Shown piece after piece: positions 8,534 to 17,500 of a stretch of 64,000 bases of DNA (position 1 is the stretch's first letter; the number at the start of each line of letters is the position of its first letter). The position numbers and the translations under genes are program-made. The notes beneath the pieces are model-generated. The model was given only the letters and a program-made list of their open reading frames with translations. It made no database searches and was not told the origin of the DNA. Origin of the DNA: Mycobacterium alsense (GTDB lineage Bacteria > Actinomycetota > Actinomycetes > Mycobacteriales > Mycobacteriaceae); contig NZ_MVHD01000016.1 of assembly GCF_002086635.1 (NCBI RefSeq), positions 30,410 to 94,409 of the forward strand, in the 5' to 3' direction.

Positions 8534-11059
8534 ATGGCGGTTCGTCAGGTCACCGTCGGCTATTCGGACGGGACGCACCGGGCGATGCCGGTGCGGCCGG
8601 ATCAATCCATCCTCGAGGCCGCCGAGGAACACGGTGTGGCCATCGTCAACGAATGCCAGAGCGGGATCTGCGGCACCTGCGTCGCGACGTGCACCGCCGG
8701 GCGCTACCAGATGGGGCGCACCGAGGGGTTGTCCGACGTGGAGCGGGAGGCCCGCAAGATCCTGACGTGCCAGACGTTCGCGGACAGCGACTGCCGGATC
8801 GAACTGCAGTACCCGGCCGACGACAACGCGGCGCTGCTGGTCGCCGGCGAGGGCGTGGTGACCGGGATCGACCTGGTGTCACCCGGCACCGCCCTGCTGC
8901 GCGTGGACGTCTCCGCCATGGCGCCGGCCCCGAAATACAAGCCGGGCCAGTTCGCCCAGTTGCAGGTTCCCGGCACCACCGCGTGGCGCAACTATTCCTA
9001 CGCCCACGCGAGCGGCGACGGGGCCGAATTGGAGTTCGTCATCCGGCTGCTGCCCGACGGGGAGATGTCGAACTACCTTCGCGACCGCGCCCGGCCCGGC
9101 GACCGCATCGCGCTGCGGGGCAGCAAAGGCAACTTCTACCTGCGCCCCGTCGTGCGGCCGGTCATCCTCGTCGCGGGCGGCACGGGTTTGTCGGCGATCC
9201 TGGCCATCGCCGAGAGCCTCGAGGGCGGGACGGCCCACCCCGTTCACCTGCTCTACGGAGTGACCTCGGTCGAAGACCTGTGCAAGCTCGACGAACTGAA
9301 GGCGCTGGAACGCCGCGTCGCGGGCTTGGAGCTGCACGTCATCGTCGCGCGCCCGGACGCCGAATGGGACGGGCGGACGGGGCTGGTCACCGATCTGCTG
9401 GACGAGCGGATGCTGGCCGGCGGCGACGCCGACGTCTACCTGTGCGGTCCCGGCGCGATGGTCGAAGCCACCCGAACCTGGCTGCAACGCAACGGCTTCC
9501 ACCGCGTCGGGCTGTACCACGAGAAATTCGTGGCCAGCGGGGCCGCGCTGCGCCGCAACCCGGTCTTCCTCGACTACTCGAGTCTGGACCTGGCCGACGT
9601 CCGCCGCCGCGGCCGCGGTACGGCGGTGGTCATCGGCGGCAGCATCGCGGGCATCGCCGCGGCCAAGGTATGCAGTGAAACCTTCGAACGCGTCATCGTG
9701 CTGGAAATGGACGATCCGCACCGTCGCCGTGAGGGCAGGCCGGGCGCGGCGCAGGGCTGGCACCTCCATCACCTGCTGACCGCCGGCCAGATCGAGTTGG
9801 AGCGCTTCTTCCCCGGCATCGTCGACGACATGGTGCGCGAGGGAGCCTTCAAGGTCGACATGGCGGCCCAGTACCGGATCCGCTTGGGCGGCACCTGGAA
9901 GAAACCCGGGACGAGCGACATCGAGATCGTGTGCGCCGGACGTCCGCTGCTCGAATGGTGTGTGCGGCGCCGGCTGGACGACGAACCGAAAATCGACTTC
10001 CGCTACGAGTCGGAGGTCACCGACCTGGTGTTCGACCGCCACACCAACACCGTCGTCGGCGTCGCCGTGCCGGGTGACGGCGGCGGCCTCGAAATCGTGC
10101 CGGCCGAGTTCGTCGTGGACGCGTCGGGCAAGAACACCCGCGTGCCGGAGTTCTTGGAGCGCATCGGCATCGGGGCTCCCGAGGTGGAGCAGGACATCAT
10201 CAACTGCTTCTACTCCACCATGCAGCACCGGGTTCCGCCGGAGCGGCAATGGCAGGACAAGGTGATGGTGATCTGCTACGCCTACCGGCCCTACGAGGAC
10301 ACCTACGCCGCGCAGTACTACACCGACAGCTCGCGCACCATCCTGTCCACGTCGTTGGTGGCGTACAACTGCTACTCGCCCCCACGCACCGCGCGGGAGT
10401 TCCGCGAGTTCGCCGACCTGATGCCGTCGCCGGTCATCGGGGAGAACATCGACGGGCTCGAGCCGGCCTCGCCGATCTACAACTTCCGATACCCCAACAT
10501 GCTGCGTCTGCGCTACGAGAAGAAGCGAAACCTTCCGCGCGCGCTGGTGGCGGTGGGCGATGCCTACACGAGTGCCGACCCCGTCTCCGGGCTCGGTATG
10601 AGCTTGGCGCTCAAGGAAGTTCGCGAGATGCAGCTGCTGTTGGCCAAGTATCGTCCCGGGCACCGGGATCTGCCACGCCGGTACTATCGGTCCATCGCCA
10701 AGATGGCCGACACGGCCTGGTTCGTGATCCGCGAACAGAACCTGCGCTTCGACTGGATCAAGGACGTGGACAAGAAGCGCCCCTTTTATTTCCGGGCGCT
10801 CACCTGGTACATGGACCGGTTGTTGGAGTTGGTGCACGACGACCTCGACGCCTACCGCGAGTTTCTGGCCGTCGTGCACCTGGTCAAGCCGCCGATGGCG
10901 CTGATGAAGCCCGCGATCGCCCGCCGCGTCCTCGGCAAGTGGGCCCGCACCCGGTTGGCGGGGGAGAAGACGCTGATCGCCCGCAACTACGAAAACCGTT
11001 CGATACCGGCCGCCCCCGCGAGTCAACTCGTGGGCGCCGGCGCTTCGGACGGGCACTGA
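8534..11059 (+). CDS. melG: Self-sufficient oxygenase: 2Fe-2S ferredoxin - FAD/NAD reductase - FAD monooxygenase fusion (MelG-like)
   Basis: An 841-residue three-part protein. Residues 1-90 are a plant-type ferredoxin with cysteines 41, 46, 49 and 79 (C-x4-C-x2-C then C). Residues about 95-345 are a ferredoxin-NADP reductase-like module with the FAD motif RNYSYAH and the nucleotide motif VAGGTGLSAIL. From about 360 a second flavoprotein starts with the Rossmann motif VIGGSIAGIAAA and later GDAYTSADPVSGLGMSLAL, typical of FAD monooxygenases and halogenase-like enzymes. It can therefore pass electrons from NAD(P)H to its own oxygenase, or to MelF. ATG at 8534 follows a GGGAAGGGAC ribosome-binding site; a GTG at 8516 would add six residues. 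Corresponds to Rv1937. Confidence 0.87.
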   Translation: MAVRQVTVGYSDGTHRAMPVRPDQSILEAAEEHGVAIVNECQSGICGTCVATCTAGRYQMGRTEGLSDVEREARKILTCQTFADSDCRIELQYPADDNAALLVAGEGVVTGIDLVSPGTALLRVDVSAMAPAPKYKPGQFAQLQVPGTTAWRNYSYAHASGDGAELEFVIRLLPDGEMSNYLRDRARPGDRIALRGSKGNFYLRPVVRPVILVAGGTGLSAILAIAESLEGGTAHPVHLLYGVTSVEDLCKLDELKALERRVAGLELHVIVARPDAEWDGRTGLVTDLLDERMLAGGDADVYLCGPGAMVEATRTWLQRNGFHRVGLYHEKFVASGAALRRNPVFLDYSSLDLADVRRRGRGTAVVIGGSIAGIAAAKVCSETFERVIVLEMDDPHRRREGRPGAAQGWHLHHLLTAGQIELERFFPGIVDDMVREGAFKVDMAAQYRIRLGGTWKKPGTSDIEIVCAGRPLLEWCVRRRLDDEPKIDFRYESEVTDLVFDRHTNTVVGVAVPGDGGGLEIVPAEFVVDASGKNTRVPEFLERIGIGAPEVEQDIINCFYSTMQHRVPPERQWQDKVMVICYAYRPYEDTYAAQYYTDSSRTILSTSLVAYNCYSPPRTAREFREFADLMPSPVIGENIDGLEPASPIYNFRYPNMLRLRYEKKRNLPRALVAVGDAYTSADPVSGLGMSLALKEVREMQLLLAKYRPGHRDLPRRYYRSIAKMADTAWFVIREQNLRFDWIKDVDKKRPFYFRALTWYMDRLLELVHDDLDAYREFLAVVHLVKPPMALMKPAIARRVLGKWARTRLAGEKTLIARNYENRSIPAAPASQLVGAGASDGH

Positions 11060-11089
11060 AACGACGCGCACCGCGAGAGAGAGGCCGAC

Positions 11090-12145
11090 ATGTCGCAGGT
11101 CCATAAGTCGCTGAGCTGCCGGGGCACCCGCATCCACGCCGTCGAGGAGGGCGAGGGACCGTTGGTGGTCTTGCTCCACGGGTTCCCGGAGTCCTGGTAC
11201 TCGTGGCGCCGTCAGATCCCCGCGCTCGCCGGTGCCGGCTACCGCGTGGTGGCCATAGACCAGCGCGGCTACGGGCGCTCGTCGAAGTACCGTGTCCAAA
11301 CCGCTTATCGCATCAAGGAATTGGTCGGCGACGTCGTCGGTGTCCTCGACGCCTACGGCGAGGACACCGCCGTCGTCATCGGTCACGACTGGGGCGCGCC
11401 GGTCGCGTGGACCTTCGCCTGGCTGCACCCGGAACGATGCGCCGGGGTGGTGGGCATCAGCGTTCCCTTCGCCGGGCGCGGCGTAATCGGCCTGCCGGGC
11501 AGTCCGTTCGGCGAGCACCGCCCCAACGACTACCACCTGCGACTCGCCGGCGAGGGCAGGGTCTGGTACCAGGACTACTTCTCCGCGCAGGACGGCATCA
11601 TCGCCGAGATCGAAGAAGACGTGCGGGCGTGGCTACTCGGGCTGACGTACACGGTGTCCGGTGAGGGGATGATCGCGGCGACCAAGGCCGCCGTCGACGC
11701 CGGCGTCGACCTGGAGTCCATGGACCCGATCGACGTGATCCGCGCCGGCCCGCTCTGCATGGCCGCGGGCGCAAAGCTGAAGGACGCGTTCATCTATCCC
11801 GAGACGATGCCGGCCTGGTTCACCGACGCCGACCTCGATTTCTACGCCGGCGAGTTCGAGCGCTCCGGCTTCGGGGGGCCGCTGAGCTTCTATCACAACA
11901 TCGACAACGACTGGCACGATCTGGCCGAGTACGAGGGCACGCCGCTCACCCCGCCCGCGATGTTCATCGGCGGCCAGTACGACGTCGGGACGACCTGGGG
12001 CGCCGAGGCCCTCGAGCGTGCCCACGAGCTCATGCCGAACTACCGCGGCACCCACATGATCGCCGACGTCGGGCACTGGATTCAGCAGGAAGCCCCCGAG
12101 GAGACCAACCGGCTCCTGCTCGATTTCCTTGGCGGGCTTGGTTAG
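11090..12145 (+). CDS. ephB: Epoxide hydrolase EphB (MelH)
   Basis: A 351-residue alpha/beta-hydrolase that opens epoxides to diols. The oxyanion motif HGFPESW is at 30-36, the nucleophile is Asp100 in the elbow GHDWG, and the catalytic histidine is in DVGHWIQQEAP near the C-terminus, with an acid residue in GGQYDVGT. An epoxide hydrolase next to two oxygenases suggests removal of epoxides generated by them. It follows melG by 30 bp with GAGAGAGAGG as ribosome-binding site and ends 15 bp before ribA1. Corresponds to Rv1938. Confidence 0.9.
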   Translation: MSQVHKSLSCRGTRIHAVEEGEGPLVVLLHGFPESWYSWRRQIPALAGAGYRVVAIDQRGYGRSSKYRVQTAYRIKELVGDVVGVLDAYGEDTAVVIGHDWGAPVAWTFAWLHPERCAGVVGISVPFAGRGVIGLPGSPFGEHRPNDYHLRLAGEGRVWYQDYFSAQDGIIAEIEEDVRAWLLGLTYTVSGEGMIAATKAAVDAGVDLESMDPIDVIRAGPLCMAAGAKLKDAFIYPETMPAWFTDADLDFYAGEFERSGFGGPLSFYHNIDNDWHDLAEYEGTPLTPPAMFIGGQYDVGTTWGAEALERAHELMPNYRGTHMIADVGHWIQQEAPEETNRLLLDFLGGLG

Positions 12146-12160
12146 TCGTATGGCAACACG

Positions 12161-13231
12161 ATGAAGACCAGCGATGTCCGCGTGCGCCGCGCGATCACGG
12201 CGGTGGCCGCGGGGCAACCCGTCGTCCTCGCCGGTGACGCCGATGGCGACGGCCGTCTCGTCTTCGCGGCGGACGCCGCGACACCGCGGCTGGTCGCATT
12301 TGCCATCCGGCACACCTCGGGATACCTGCGGGTCGCGTTGCCGGGCTCCGAGTGCGAACGGCTGAACCTGCCTCCCATGTGCCACCACGACACGGCGCAG
12401 TGCGTGTCGGTCGACTGCCGCGGGACCGGAACCGGGATTTCGGCGCGGGATCGCGCGCGCACCATCGCCGCGCTCGCGTCGCCGGACAGTGCGGCCGCGG
12501 ACTTCGTGCGCCCGGGTCACGTGCTTCCGGTGCGGGCCCGCGCCGACGGGGTGCTCGGGCGCGCGGCCGCCGCCGAGGCGGCCGTCGACTTGGCCGATCT
12601 CGCGGGACGGCCGCGCGCCGCGGCGCTCGGCGAAATCGTCTCCCGCCGAAGCCCCGCCAAGATGGCCCGCGGCGGTGAGCCGGTCGAATTCGCCGTCGAA
12701 CACGGGCTGGCCGTCGTCTCGATCGCCGAACTCGTGGCGTATCGGCAACGCACCGAACCCCAGGTGCTCCGCGTGGCGGAATCGATGCTGCCCACCCGGG
12801 CCGGCGACTCGCGAGTCATCGGCTTTCGCGATGTGCACGGCCACGGTGAGCATTTGGCGGTGATCATCGGCGCGGCCGACGCCGGCGTGCCCGTTCCGCT
12901 GCACGTCCACATCGAGTGCCTGACCGGCGACGTCTTCGGCTCGCGCGCGTGCCGCTGCGGCGGGGAACTGCACGACGCGCTGGCGCGGATGTCGGCCCGG
13001 GGCAACGGTCTGGTCGTGTACCTGCGCCCGCCCGGACCGCCGCGCTCCTGCGGGCTGTACGCCCGGGGCGCGACCGGTGACCCGGTGTCGCACACCGTGG
13101 CATGGATCCTGCGCGACCTCGGGGTGTATGCCCTCAAGCTGTCCGACGCATCGCCGGGATTCGGCATCGTCTTGTTCGGAGCCATTCGGGAGCACGGCAT
13201 AGCAGCCGACGCGTTGGCGGTTGCGGGTTGA
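12161..13231 (+). CDS. ribA1: RibA1-like protein (DHBP synthase / GTP cyclohydrolase II homologue, degenerate)
   Basis: A 356-residue two-domain homologue of the riboflavin enzyme RibBA. In the N-terminal half, the metal- and phosphate-binding acidic motif of DHBP synthase (DDEDRENEGDL in active enzymes) is reduced to GDADGDGRL near residues 25-33, and the later H-T-E-A signature reads RAAAAEA. In the C-terminal half the three zinc cysteines remain (ECLTGDVFGSRACRCGG), but the GTP cyclohydrolase signature RQEGRGIGL is replaced by RPPGPPRSCGL. Both activities are therefore probably lost or altered. The housekeeping RibA2 is expected elsewhere. Position matches Rv1940; the preceding flavin reductase gene recalled for this locus is missing, since ephB is followed directly by this gene. 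Confidence 0.82.
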   Translation: MKTSDVRVRRAITAVAAGQPVVLAGDADGDGRLVFAADAATPRLVAFAIRHTSGYLRVALPGSECERLNLPPMCHHDTAQCVSVDCRGTGTGISARDRARTIAALASPDSAAADFVRPGHVLPVRARADGVLGRAAAAEAAVDLADLAGRPRAAALGEIVSRRSPAKMARGGEPVEFAVEHGLAVVSIAELVAYRQRTEPQVLRVAESMLPTRAGDSRVIGFRDVHGHGEHLAVIIGAADAGVPVPLHVHIECLTGDVFGSRACRCGGELHDALARMSARGNGLVVYLRPPGPPRSCGLYARGATGDPVSHTVAWILRDLGVYALKLSDASPGFGIVLFGAIREHGIAADALAVAG

Positions 13232-13998
13232 GCCATCCGGACCTGGCGGGCAAGGCCGCGATCGTGACCGGGGCCGGGGCCGGCATCGGCCTCGCGGTCG
13301 CCGAGCGCCTCGTCACCGAGGGCTGCCACGTGCTCTGCGCCGACATCGACGGCGCCGCGGCCGATGCGGCCGCGGCGAAAATCGGTTGCGGCGCAATCGG
13401 TCACCGCGTCGACGTCAGCGACGAGGAGCAGGTCATCGGCATGGTCGAGGCGTGCGCCGGGGCATTCGGCGGGGTGGACAAGCTCGTCGCCAATGCGGGC
13501 ATCGTCCACATGGCTCCGGTCATCGACACCACCGTCGAGGACTTCGACCGGGTCATGGCGGTCAACCTGCGCGGGGCGTGGCTATGCACCAAACACGCCG
13601 CGCCGAAGATGAACGAACGGGGCGGGGGAGCCATCGTCAACATGTCGTCGTTGGCGGGCCACGTCGGCGTGGGCGGCACGGGGGCATACGGCATGTCCAA
13701 AGCCGGGATCGGCCACCTGAGTCGCATCACCGCCGCGGAGTTGCGCGCGTCGAACATCCGCTCCAATGCCGTGCTGCCCGCGTTCGTCGACACACCGATG
13801 CAGCAGACGGCCATCACGATGTTCGACCAAGCGCTCGGTGAGGGCGGCGCGCGCGCGATGATCGCCCGCTTGCAGGGGCGCATGGCGACGCCGCAGGAGA
13901 TGGCCGGCATCGTGGCTTTCCTGTTGTCCGACGATGCGGCGATGATCACCGGTACGACGCAGATCGCCGACGGCGGAACGATCGCCGCGCTCTGGTGA
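13228..13998 (+). CDS. Short-chain dehydrogenase/reductase (MelK-like)
   Basis: A 256-residue classical SDR that uses NAD(P)H to interconvert alcohols and ketones. It shows the dinucleotide motif TGAGAGIG (residues 15-22), NAGI, the active-site serine in MSSLAG and the YGMSK catalytic Tyr/Lys pair. The TTG at 13228 overlaps the ribA1 stop in the arrangement TTGA, giving a typical coupled start and the length recalled for Rv1941. It is the last gene of the melF operon and converges on mce3R with only 4 bp between stop codons. Confidence 0.87.
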   Translation: MSHPDLAGKAAIVTGAGAGIGLAVAERLVTEGCHVLCADIDGAAADAAAAKIGCGAIGHRVDVSDEEQVIGMVEACAGAFGGVDKLVANAGIVHMAPVIDTTVEDFDRVMAVNLRGAWLCTKHAAPKMNERGGGAIVNMSSLAGHVGVGGTGAYGMSKAGIGHLSRITAAELRASNIRSNAVLPAFVDTPMQQTAITMFDQALGEGGARAMIARLQGRMATPQEMAGIVAFLLSDDAAMITGTTQIADGGTIAALW

Positions 13999-14002
13999 CC
14001 CG

Positions 14003-15208
14003 CTAGCTGGTCAGGATGGACATCGCGATGGCGGTGATCTCGTCCTCGACCCCGGTGTAGCGCGTCAGATGCCATGTGCGAGCGACATCTTCGATGAAGC
14101 TGACCGCCGCCGCCACGAGCAGTCGCGCCTGGGCGACACCGGTCTCGGGGACCAGCTTTCCGATGAGGTCGATCCAGAGCGCCTCGCGGTCGGTTTGATT
14201 TCTGACGTATCCGTCGCGCACCTCGTCCGAGGCGTACGACAGTTCGGTGACACACGCGGCAACCAGATCAGGGGCGTCCAGACTGATCCGGACATGACCC
14301 TCGACGAGCCCGCGAAGGCGCGGCGCCGGTTGGTGACTCGCGCGCAACGCGCGGACGCACTCCAGGCTCCGCCACTCGTCGAGGCGGCGGATGAGCGCGT
14401 CGAGGATGGCCTGCTTGGACGAGAACGAGCGATACAGCCCGGGGCCCGCGATTCCTGCCCCCTTCCCGATTTCGCTGGTGCTCACCGCGGGATAACCACG
14501 CGCACGGAACAGTCGCGCGCCCGCGGCCAGCAGCGTTTCGTACCGGGAGAACAGCACGCCGTCCTCGTCGCGCGTGTCGGCATCGGTCGGGACGGGCTGC
14601 AACTCGGCGACGGGCGGCGTCCTCGCCGCGGCCAGGCACGCCCGGTGCAGGCGCTCCTTGAGTTCGTCAGCCGGAAGGGTCAGGCCATGCCGCCCCAGGC
14701 TGGTCAGCGTGCTGGACACCGCCCACGCCCGCAATTCCGAGTGCTGCGGGCTCAGCCCGGGCACCTCCAGGACCACGCTGTCGCGCATGCCGGCGACGAT
14801 CGCGTTGATTCGGCGCCGGACTTCCGCGCGGTCGCTGTCGTTGAGGTAACGGGCCTCGCGCTGCCACAACACCGTCAGGGCCCGAGACGCGATGGCCGCG
14901 GCGATCAACTCCGGTAGCTCGACGTTCAGCGGCCGGGGCGTCGCCTCCGTCCGGCCGTCGGTGAGGCGACGCGCGCTCTGGTATTGATCCTGGCCCGTTC
15001 GGATCGCTTCGGCGAGCAGCGCCTGCTTGTTGTCGTAATGGCGATACAACGCGCGGGCGGTGACCCCTGCCGCCTCGGCGATGTCCTCCAACTTGACCGA
15101 ATGGAACCCGCGCTCGATGAAGAGCCCGACGGCCTGCTCCAGGATCTGCTTCTTTCGGTCCTTCGGCCGGCGCTTAACGGGTTGGGCCGGGGTCGCGACG
15201 GTCTCCAT
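14003..15208 (-). CDS. mce3R: Double-TetR repressor Mce3R
   Basis: A 401-residue regulator with two TetR-type halves in one chain. The first helix-turn-helix lies near residues 38-60 ([20 protein letters not shown]), the second near 225-260 ([20 protein letters not shown]). This duplicated architecture is the hallmark of Mce3R, which in M. tuberculosis represses the mce3 operon and the neighbouring echA13 and mel2 operons. ATG at 15208 is preferred over an upstream in-frame ATG because [10 protein letters not shown] leads into the basic N-terminus. Transcribed leftward, away from the mce3 promoter, with a small hydrolase gene between. A single chain with two non-identical HTH motifs would suit an asymmetric operator such as the shared 18-bp box. 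Confidence 0.9.
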   Translation of the reverse strand: METVATPAQPVKRRPKDRKKQILEQAVGLFIERGFHSVKLEDIAEAAGVTARALYRHYDNKQALLAEAIRTGQDQYQSARRLTDGRTEATPRPLNVELPELIAAAIASRALTVLWQREARYLNDSDRAEVRRRINAIVAGMRDSVVLEVPGLSPQHSELRAWAVSSTLTSLGRHGLTLPADELKERLHRACLAAARTPPVAELQPVPTDADTRDEDGVLFSRYETLLAAGARLFRARGYPAVSTSEIGKGAGIAGPGLYRSFSSKQAILDALIRRLDEWRSLECVRALRASHQPAPRLRGLVEGHVRISLDAPDLVAACVTELSYASDEVRDGYVRNQTDREALWIDLIGKLVPETGVAQARLLVAAAVSFIEDVARTWHLTRYTGVEDEITAIAMSILTS

Positions 15209-15263
15209 CGACTCGAATCCCCTTCCTGCGCACCGGAACCACAAATCCTGCCAGAAGCCTCAC

Positions 15264-15656
15264 CTAGAGCTTCATTCCACTCTGCCCCTCGAAGTCCGCG
15301 AGGTCGAAGTAGTCGCTGAAGCGCCTGATCTTGCCATTCTCGACCTCGAACACGCCGGTCACCGGCAGCACGACCTTGCGCCCGTCGTTCATGGTGAAGC
15401 GATCGATGCGCTCGACGAGCACCCGACCGGGCTCGGCGGCCAACGTCAGGATATCGAGCCTGGCGTCGCTGAACGCGTCCAGAAACGCCCGAAAGATCGC
15501 GCGGATGCCGGCGATGCCGACGATCGGCTCGACCGGCACGTTGTGGTAGACCGCTTCGTCCGCGAAGCCGCCGCAGATGGCGTCGAGGTCGCGCCCCTGC
15601 CAGGACCCGAGGAAGTCGCGGACGACCCTCTCGCTGGCTTGCTTGGTATCGGTCAT
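15264..15656 (-). CDS. Limonene-1,2-epoxide hydrolase-like / SnoaL-fold protein
   Basis: A 130-residue NTF2/SnoaL-fold protein. The segment VERIDRF followed by LPVTGVFEVENGKIRRFSDYFDL fits the Arg-Asp...Asp triad of the limonene-epoxide-hydrolase family (EphG-like). The N-terminal part ADEAVYHNVPVEPIVG is also typical. It may hydrolyse an epoxide or hydrate an intermediate. It sits between mce3R and yrbE3A, divergent from yrbE3A, and is probably co-transcribed with mce3R (55 bp gap) from the region with the second 18-bp box. I do not recall this gene at the M. tuberculosis mce3R locus, so it looks like an added member of the regulon. Catalytic activity is not certain. Confidence 0.75.
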   Translation of the reverse strand: MTDTKQASERVVRDFLGSWQGRDLDAICGGFADEAVYHNVPVEPIVGIAGIRAIFRAFLDAFSDARLDILTLAAEPGRVLVERIDRFTMNDGRKVVLPVTGVFEVENGKIRRFSDYFDLADFEGQSGMKL

Positions 15657-15876
15657 GCCAACAGTTCCTCCTCAGGTGACCAGACGACTCGGGCGGGCAC
15701 CTGCTAGCCGATATTACAGTACTAGCAAGATACATCATCGTCCATAAATGGCTAGTTTCTTGGCTATTTACGGTTCGACTCCCCGCCTGAATGCGTATCC
15801 GCTATGGACATGAGGCCCCCGGCCCGCGTACCCTCGCGGATATCGTTCGTCCACTTCGACCCATCCGGGGGGCAGC
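15657..15876. promoter_or_regulatory. Divergent mce3R-side / yrbE3A promoter region
   Basis: A 220-bp gap with an AT-rich core at about 15705-15775, in contrast to the GC-rich genes on both sides. It holds the 18-bp box at 15716-15733 and several CTAGC/GCTAG-containing words at 15703-15707, 15722-15726 and 15750-15755, so more than one binding site is possible. The ribosome-binding site for yrbE3A is GGGGGG just upstream of the GTG at 15877. Confidence 0.65.
15716..15733 (-). promoter_or_regulatory. Candidate Mce3R operator, copy 2
   Basis: Read on the minus strand this is GTATCTTGCTAGTACTGT, identical over 18 bp to the box at 7307-7324 upstream of melF. It lies about 145 bp before yrbE3A and 60 bp before the leftward hydrolase-mce3R unit, so binding could control both, including autoregulation of the repressor. 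Confidence 0.7.
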
Positions 15877-16671
15877 GTGAGCAACTCCAGCCTCGCGGTC
15901 GAGCGGGCGATTTTTCCCGTCGGCAGGCCGGTCCGGGCGATGGGCGAGTTCTTCGCGATGGCCCTCGACACGTTCGTGTCGATGTTCAGGCCGCCGTTCG
16001 CGTGGCGTGAATACCTGTCCCAGTGCTGGTTCGTGGCGCGGGTGTCCACCCTGCCGGGAGTGTTGATGACGATCCCGTGGGCGGTGATTTCGGGCTTTCT
16101 CTTCAATGTCCTGCTGACCGACATCGGTGCCGCGGACTTCTCCGGCACCGGCTGCGCGGTCTTCACCGTGGACCAGAGCGCCCCGATCGTCACGGTCCTG
16201 GTGGTGGCGGGCGCGGGCGCCACCGCCATGTGTGCCGACTTGGGCGCACGCACCATCCGTGAGGAACTCGACGCGCTGCGGGTCATGGGCATCAACCCGA
16301 TTCAGGCCCTGGCGGTTCCCCGCGTGCTGGCGGCCACCACGGTCTCGCTTGCCCTGAGTTCGGTGGTGACCGCGGCCGGTCTGATCGGCGCGTTTTTTTG
16401 CTCCGTCTTCCTCATGCACGTTTCGGCCGGGGCCTGGGTGACCGGCCTCACCACGCTCACCCACACGATCGACGTCGTCATTTCGATGATCAAGGCGACG
16501 TTGTTCGGGCTGATGGCCGGACTGATCGCCTGTTACAAGGGCATGTCCGTCGGCGGTGGCCCGGCCGGCGTCGGCAGGGCGGTCAACGAAACCGTGGTGT
16601 TTGCGTTCATCGTCTTGTTCGTGATCAACATCATCGTCACCGCCGTCGGAATGCCGCTCATGGTGTCTTGA
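15877..16671 (+). CDS. yrbE3A: Mce3 ABC-transporter permease YrbE3A
   Basis: A 264-residue MlaE/YrbE-family integral membrane protein, one of two permease subunits of the Mce3 lipid importer in the cytoplasmic membrane. Several hydrophobic stretches are visible, including around residues 50-75, 100-125, 145-180 and 235-260. The family signature GARTIREELDALRVMGINPIQAL is present, with the E-x-D-A-L core that contacts the MceG/MkI ATPase. The start is a GTG at 15877. No ATPase gene is in the window, as expected, since MceG is encoded elsewhere. Corresponds to Rv1964. Confidence 0.93.
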   Translation: MSNSSLAVERAIFPVGRPVRAMGEFFAMALDTFVSMFRPPFAWREYLSQCWFVARVSTLPGVLMTIPWAVISGFLFNVLLTDIGAADFSGTGCAVFTVDQSAPIVTVLVVAGAGATAMCADLGARTIREELDALRVMGINPIQALAVPRVLAATTVSLALSSVVTAAGLIGAFFCSVFLMHVSAGAWVTGLTTLTHTIDVVISMIKATLFGLMAGLIACYKGMSVGGGPAGVGRAVNETVVFAFIVLFVINIIVTAVGMPLMVS

Positions 16672-16680
16672 GGTGAATCC

Positions 16681-17496
16681 ATGACAGCGATGAAAACCCT
16701 TGCCCGCGAATGGAATCAGCTGGGATCGCAGATGCGGTTCTACATCACCACCGTGGCCGGGATTCCGGACGCGATCATCCACTACCGCAGCGAGCTGCTA
16801 CGGGTGATCGCGCAAATGGGGTTCGGGGTCGGGACGCTCGCCGTGATCGGCGGGACGGTGGTCATCGTCGGGTTCCTGGCCATGACCACCGGCGCAATCG
16901 TGGCGGTGCAGGGCTACAACCAGTTCGCCTCGGTCGGCGTGGAGGCGTTGACCGGCTTCGCGTCGGCCTTCTTCAATACCCGGGAGATCCAGCCGGGAAC
17001 GGTGATGGTCGCGCTGGCCGCCACCGTGGGTGCCGGCGCCACGGCGCAGCTTGGCGCCATGCGGATCAACGAGGAAATCGACGCGCTGGAGGTGATCGGT
17101 ATCCGCAGCGTCAGCTACCTGGCGAGCACCCGGGTGCTGGCGGGAGTGGTTGTGGCCGTGCCGCTTTTCTGCGTGGGCCTCATGACCGCCTACCTGGCCG
17201 CCCGCGTCGGCACCACGGCGGTCTACGGGCAGGGATCCGGTGTGTACGACCACTACTTCAATACGTTCCTCCGCCCGAGCGACGTGCTCTGGTCGTCGGC
17301 CGAAGTCATCGTGGTCGCGCTGATGATCATGCTGTTGTGCACCTACTACGGCTACATGGCGCACGGCGGCCCCGCCGGGGTCGGCGAGGCCGTCGGCCGG
17401 GCGGTGCGCGCCTCGATGGTTGTCGCGTCGGTCGCGATAGTCATCATGACGCTGGCCATTTATGGGCGGTCTCCCGACTTTCATTTGGCGAGCTAG
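16681..17496 (+). CDS. yrbE3B: Mce3 ABC-transporter permease YrbE3B
   Basis: A 271-residue partner permease of YrbE3A, with the same MlaE fold and the coupling motif GAMRINEEIDALEVIGIRSVSYL. Membrane segments are visible near residues 50-75, 135-160, 180-205 and 240-265. ATG at 16681 lies 10 bp after the yrbE3A stop with a TGAGGTG ribosome-binding site, and the gene ends 4 bp before mce3A, indicating one transcript. Length equals that recalled for Rv1965. Confidence 0.93.
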   Translation: MTAMKTLAREWNQLGSQMRFYITTVAGIPDAIIHYRSELLRVIAQMGFGVGTLAVIGGTVVIVGFLAMTTGAIVAVQGYNQFASVGVEALTGFASAFFNTREIQPGTVMVALAATVGAGATAQLGAMRINEEIDALEVIGIRSVSYLASTRVLAGVVVAVPLFCVGLMTAYLAARVGTTAVYGQGSGVYDHYFNTFLRPSDVLWSSAEVIVVALMIMLLCTYYGYMAHGGPAGVGEAVGRAVRASMVVASVAIVIMTLAIYGRSPDFHLAS

Positions 17497-17500
17497 TGTC

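Noticed and set aside
8879..11536. 885-codon open frame on the minus strand across melG
   Set aside because: It mirrors the strong GC3 bias of melG and ephB on the other strand; its peptide is low-complexity and matches no family, while the plus frame has clear domains.
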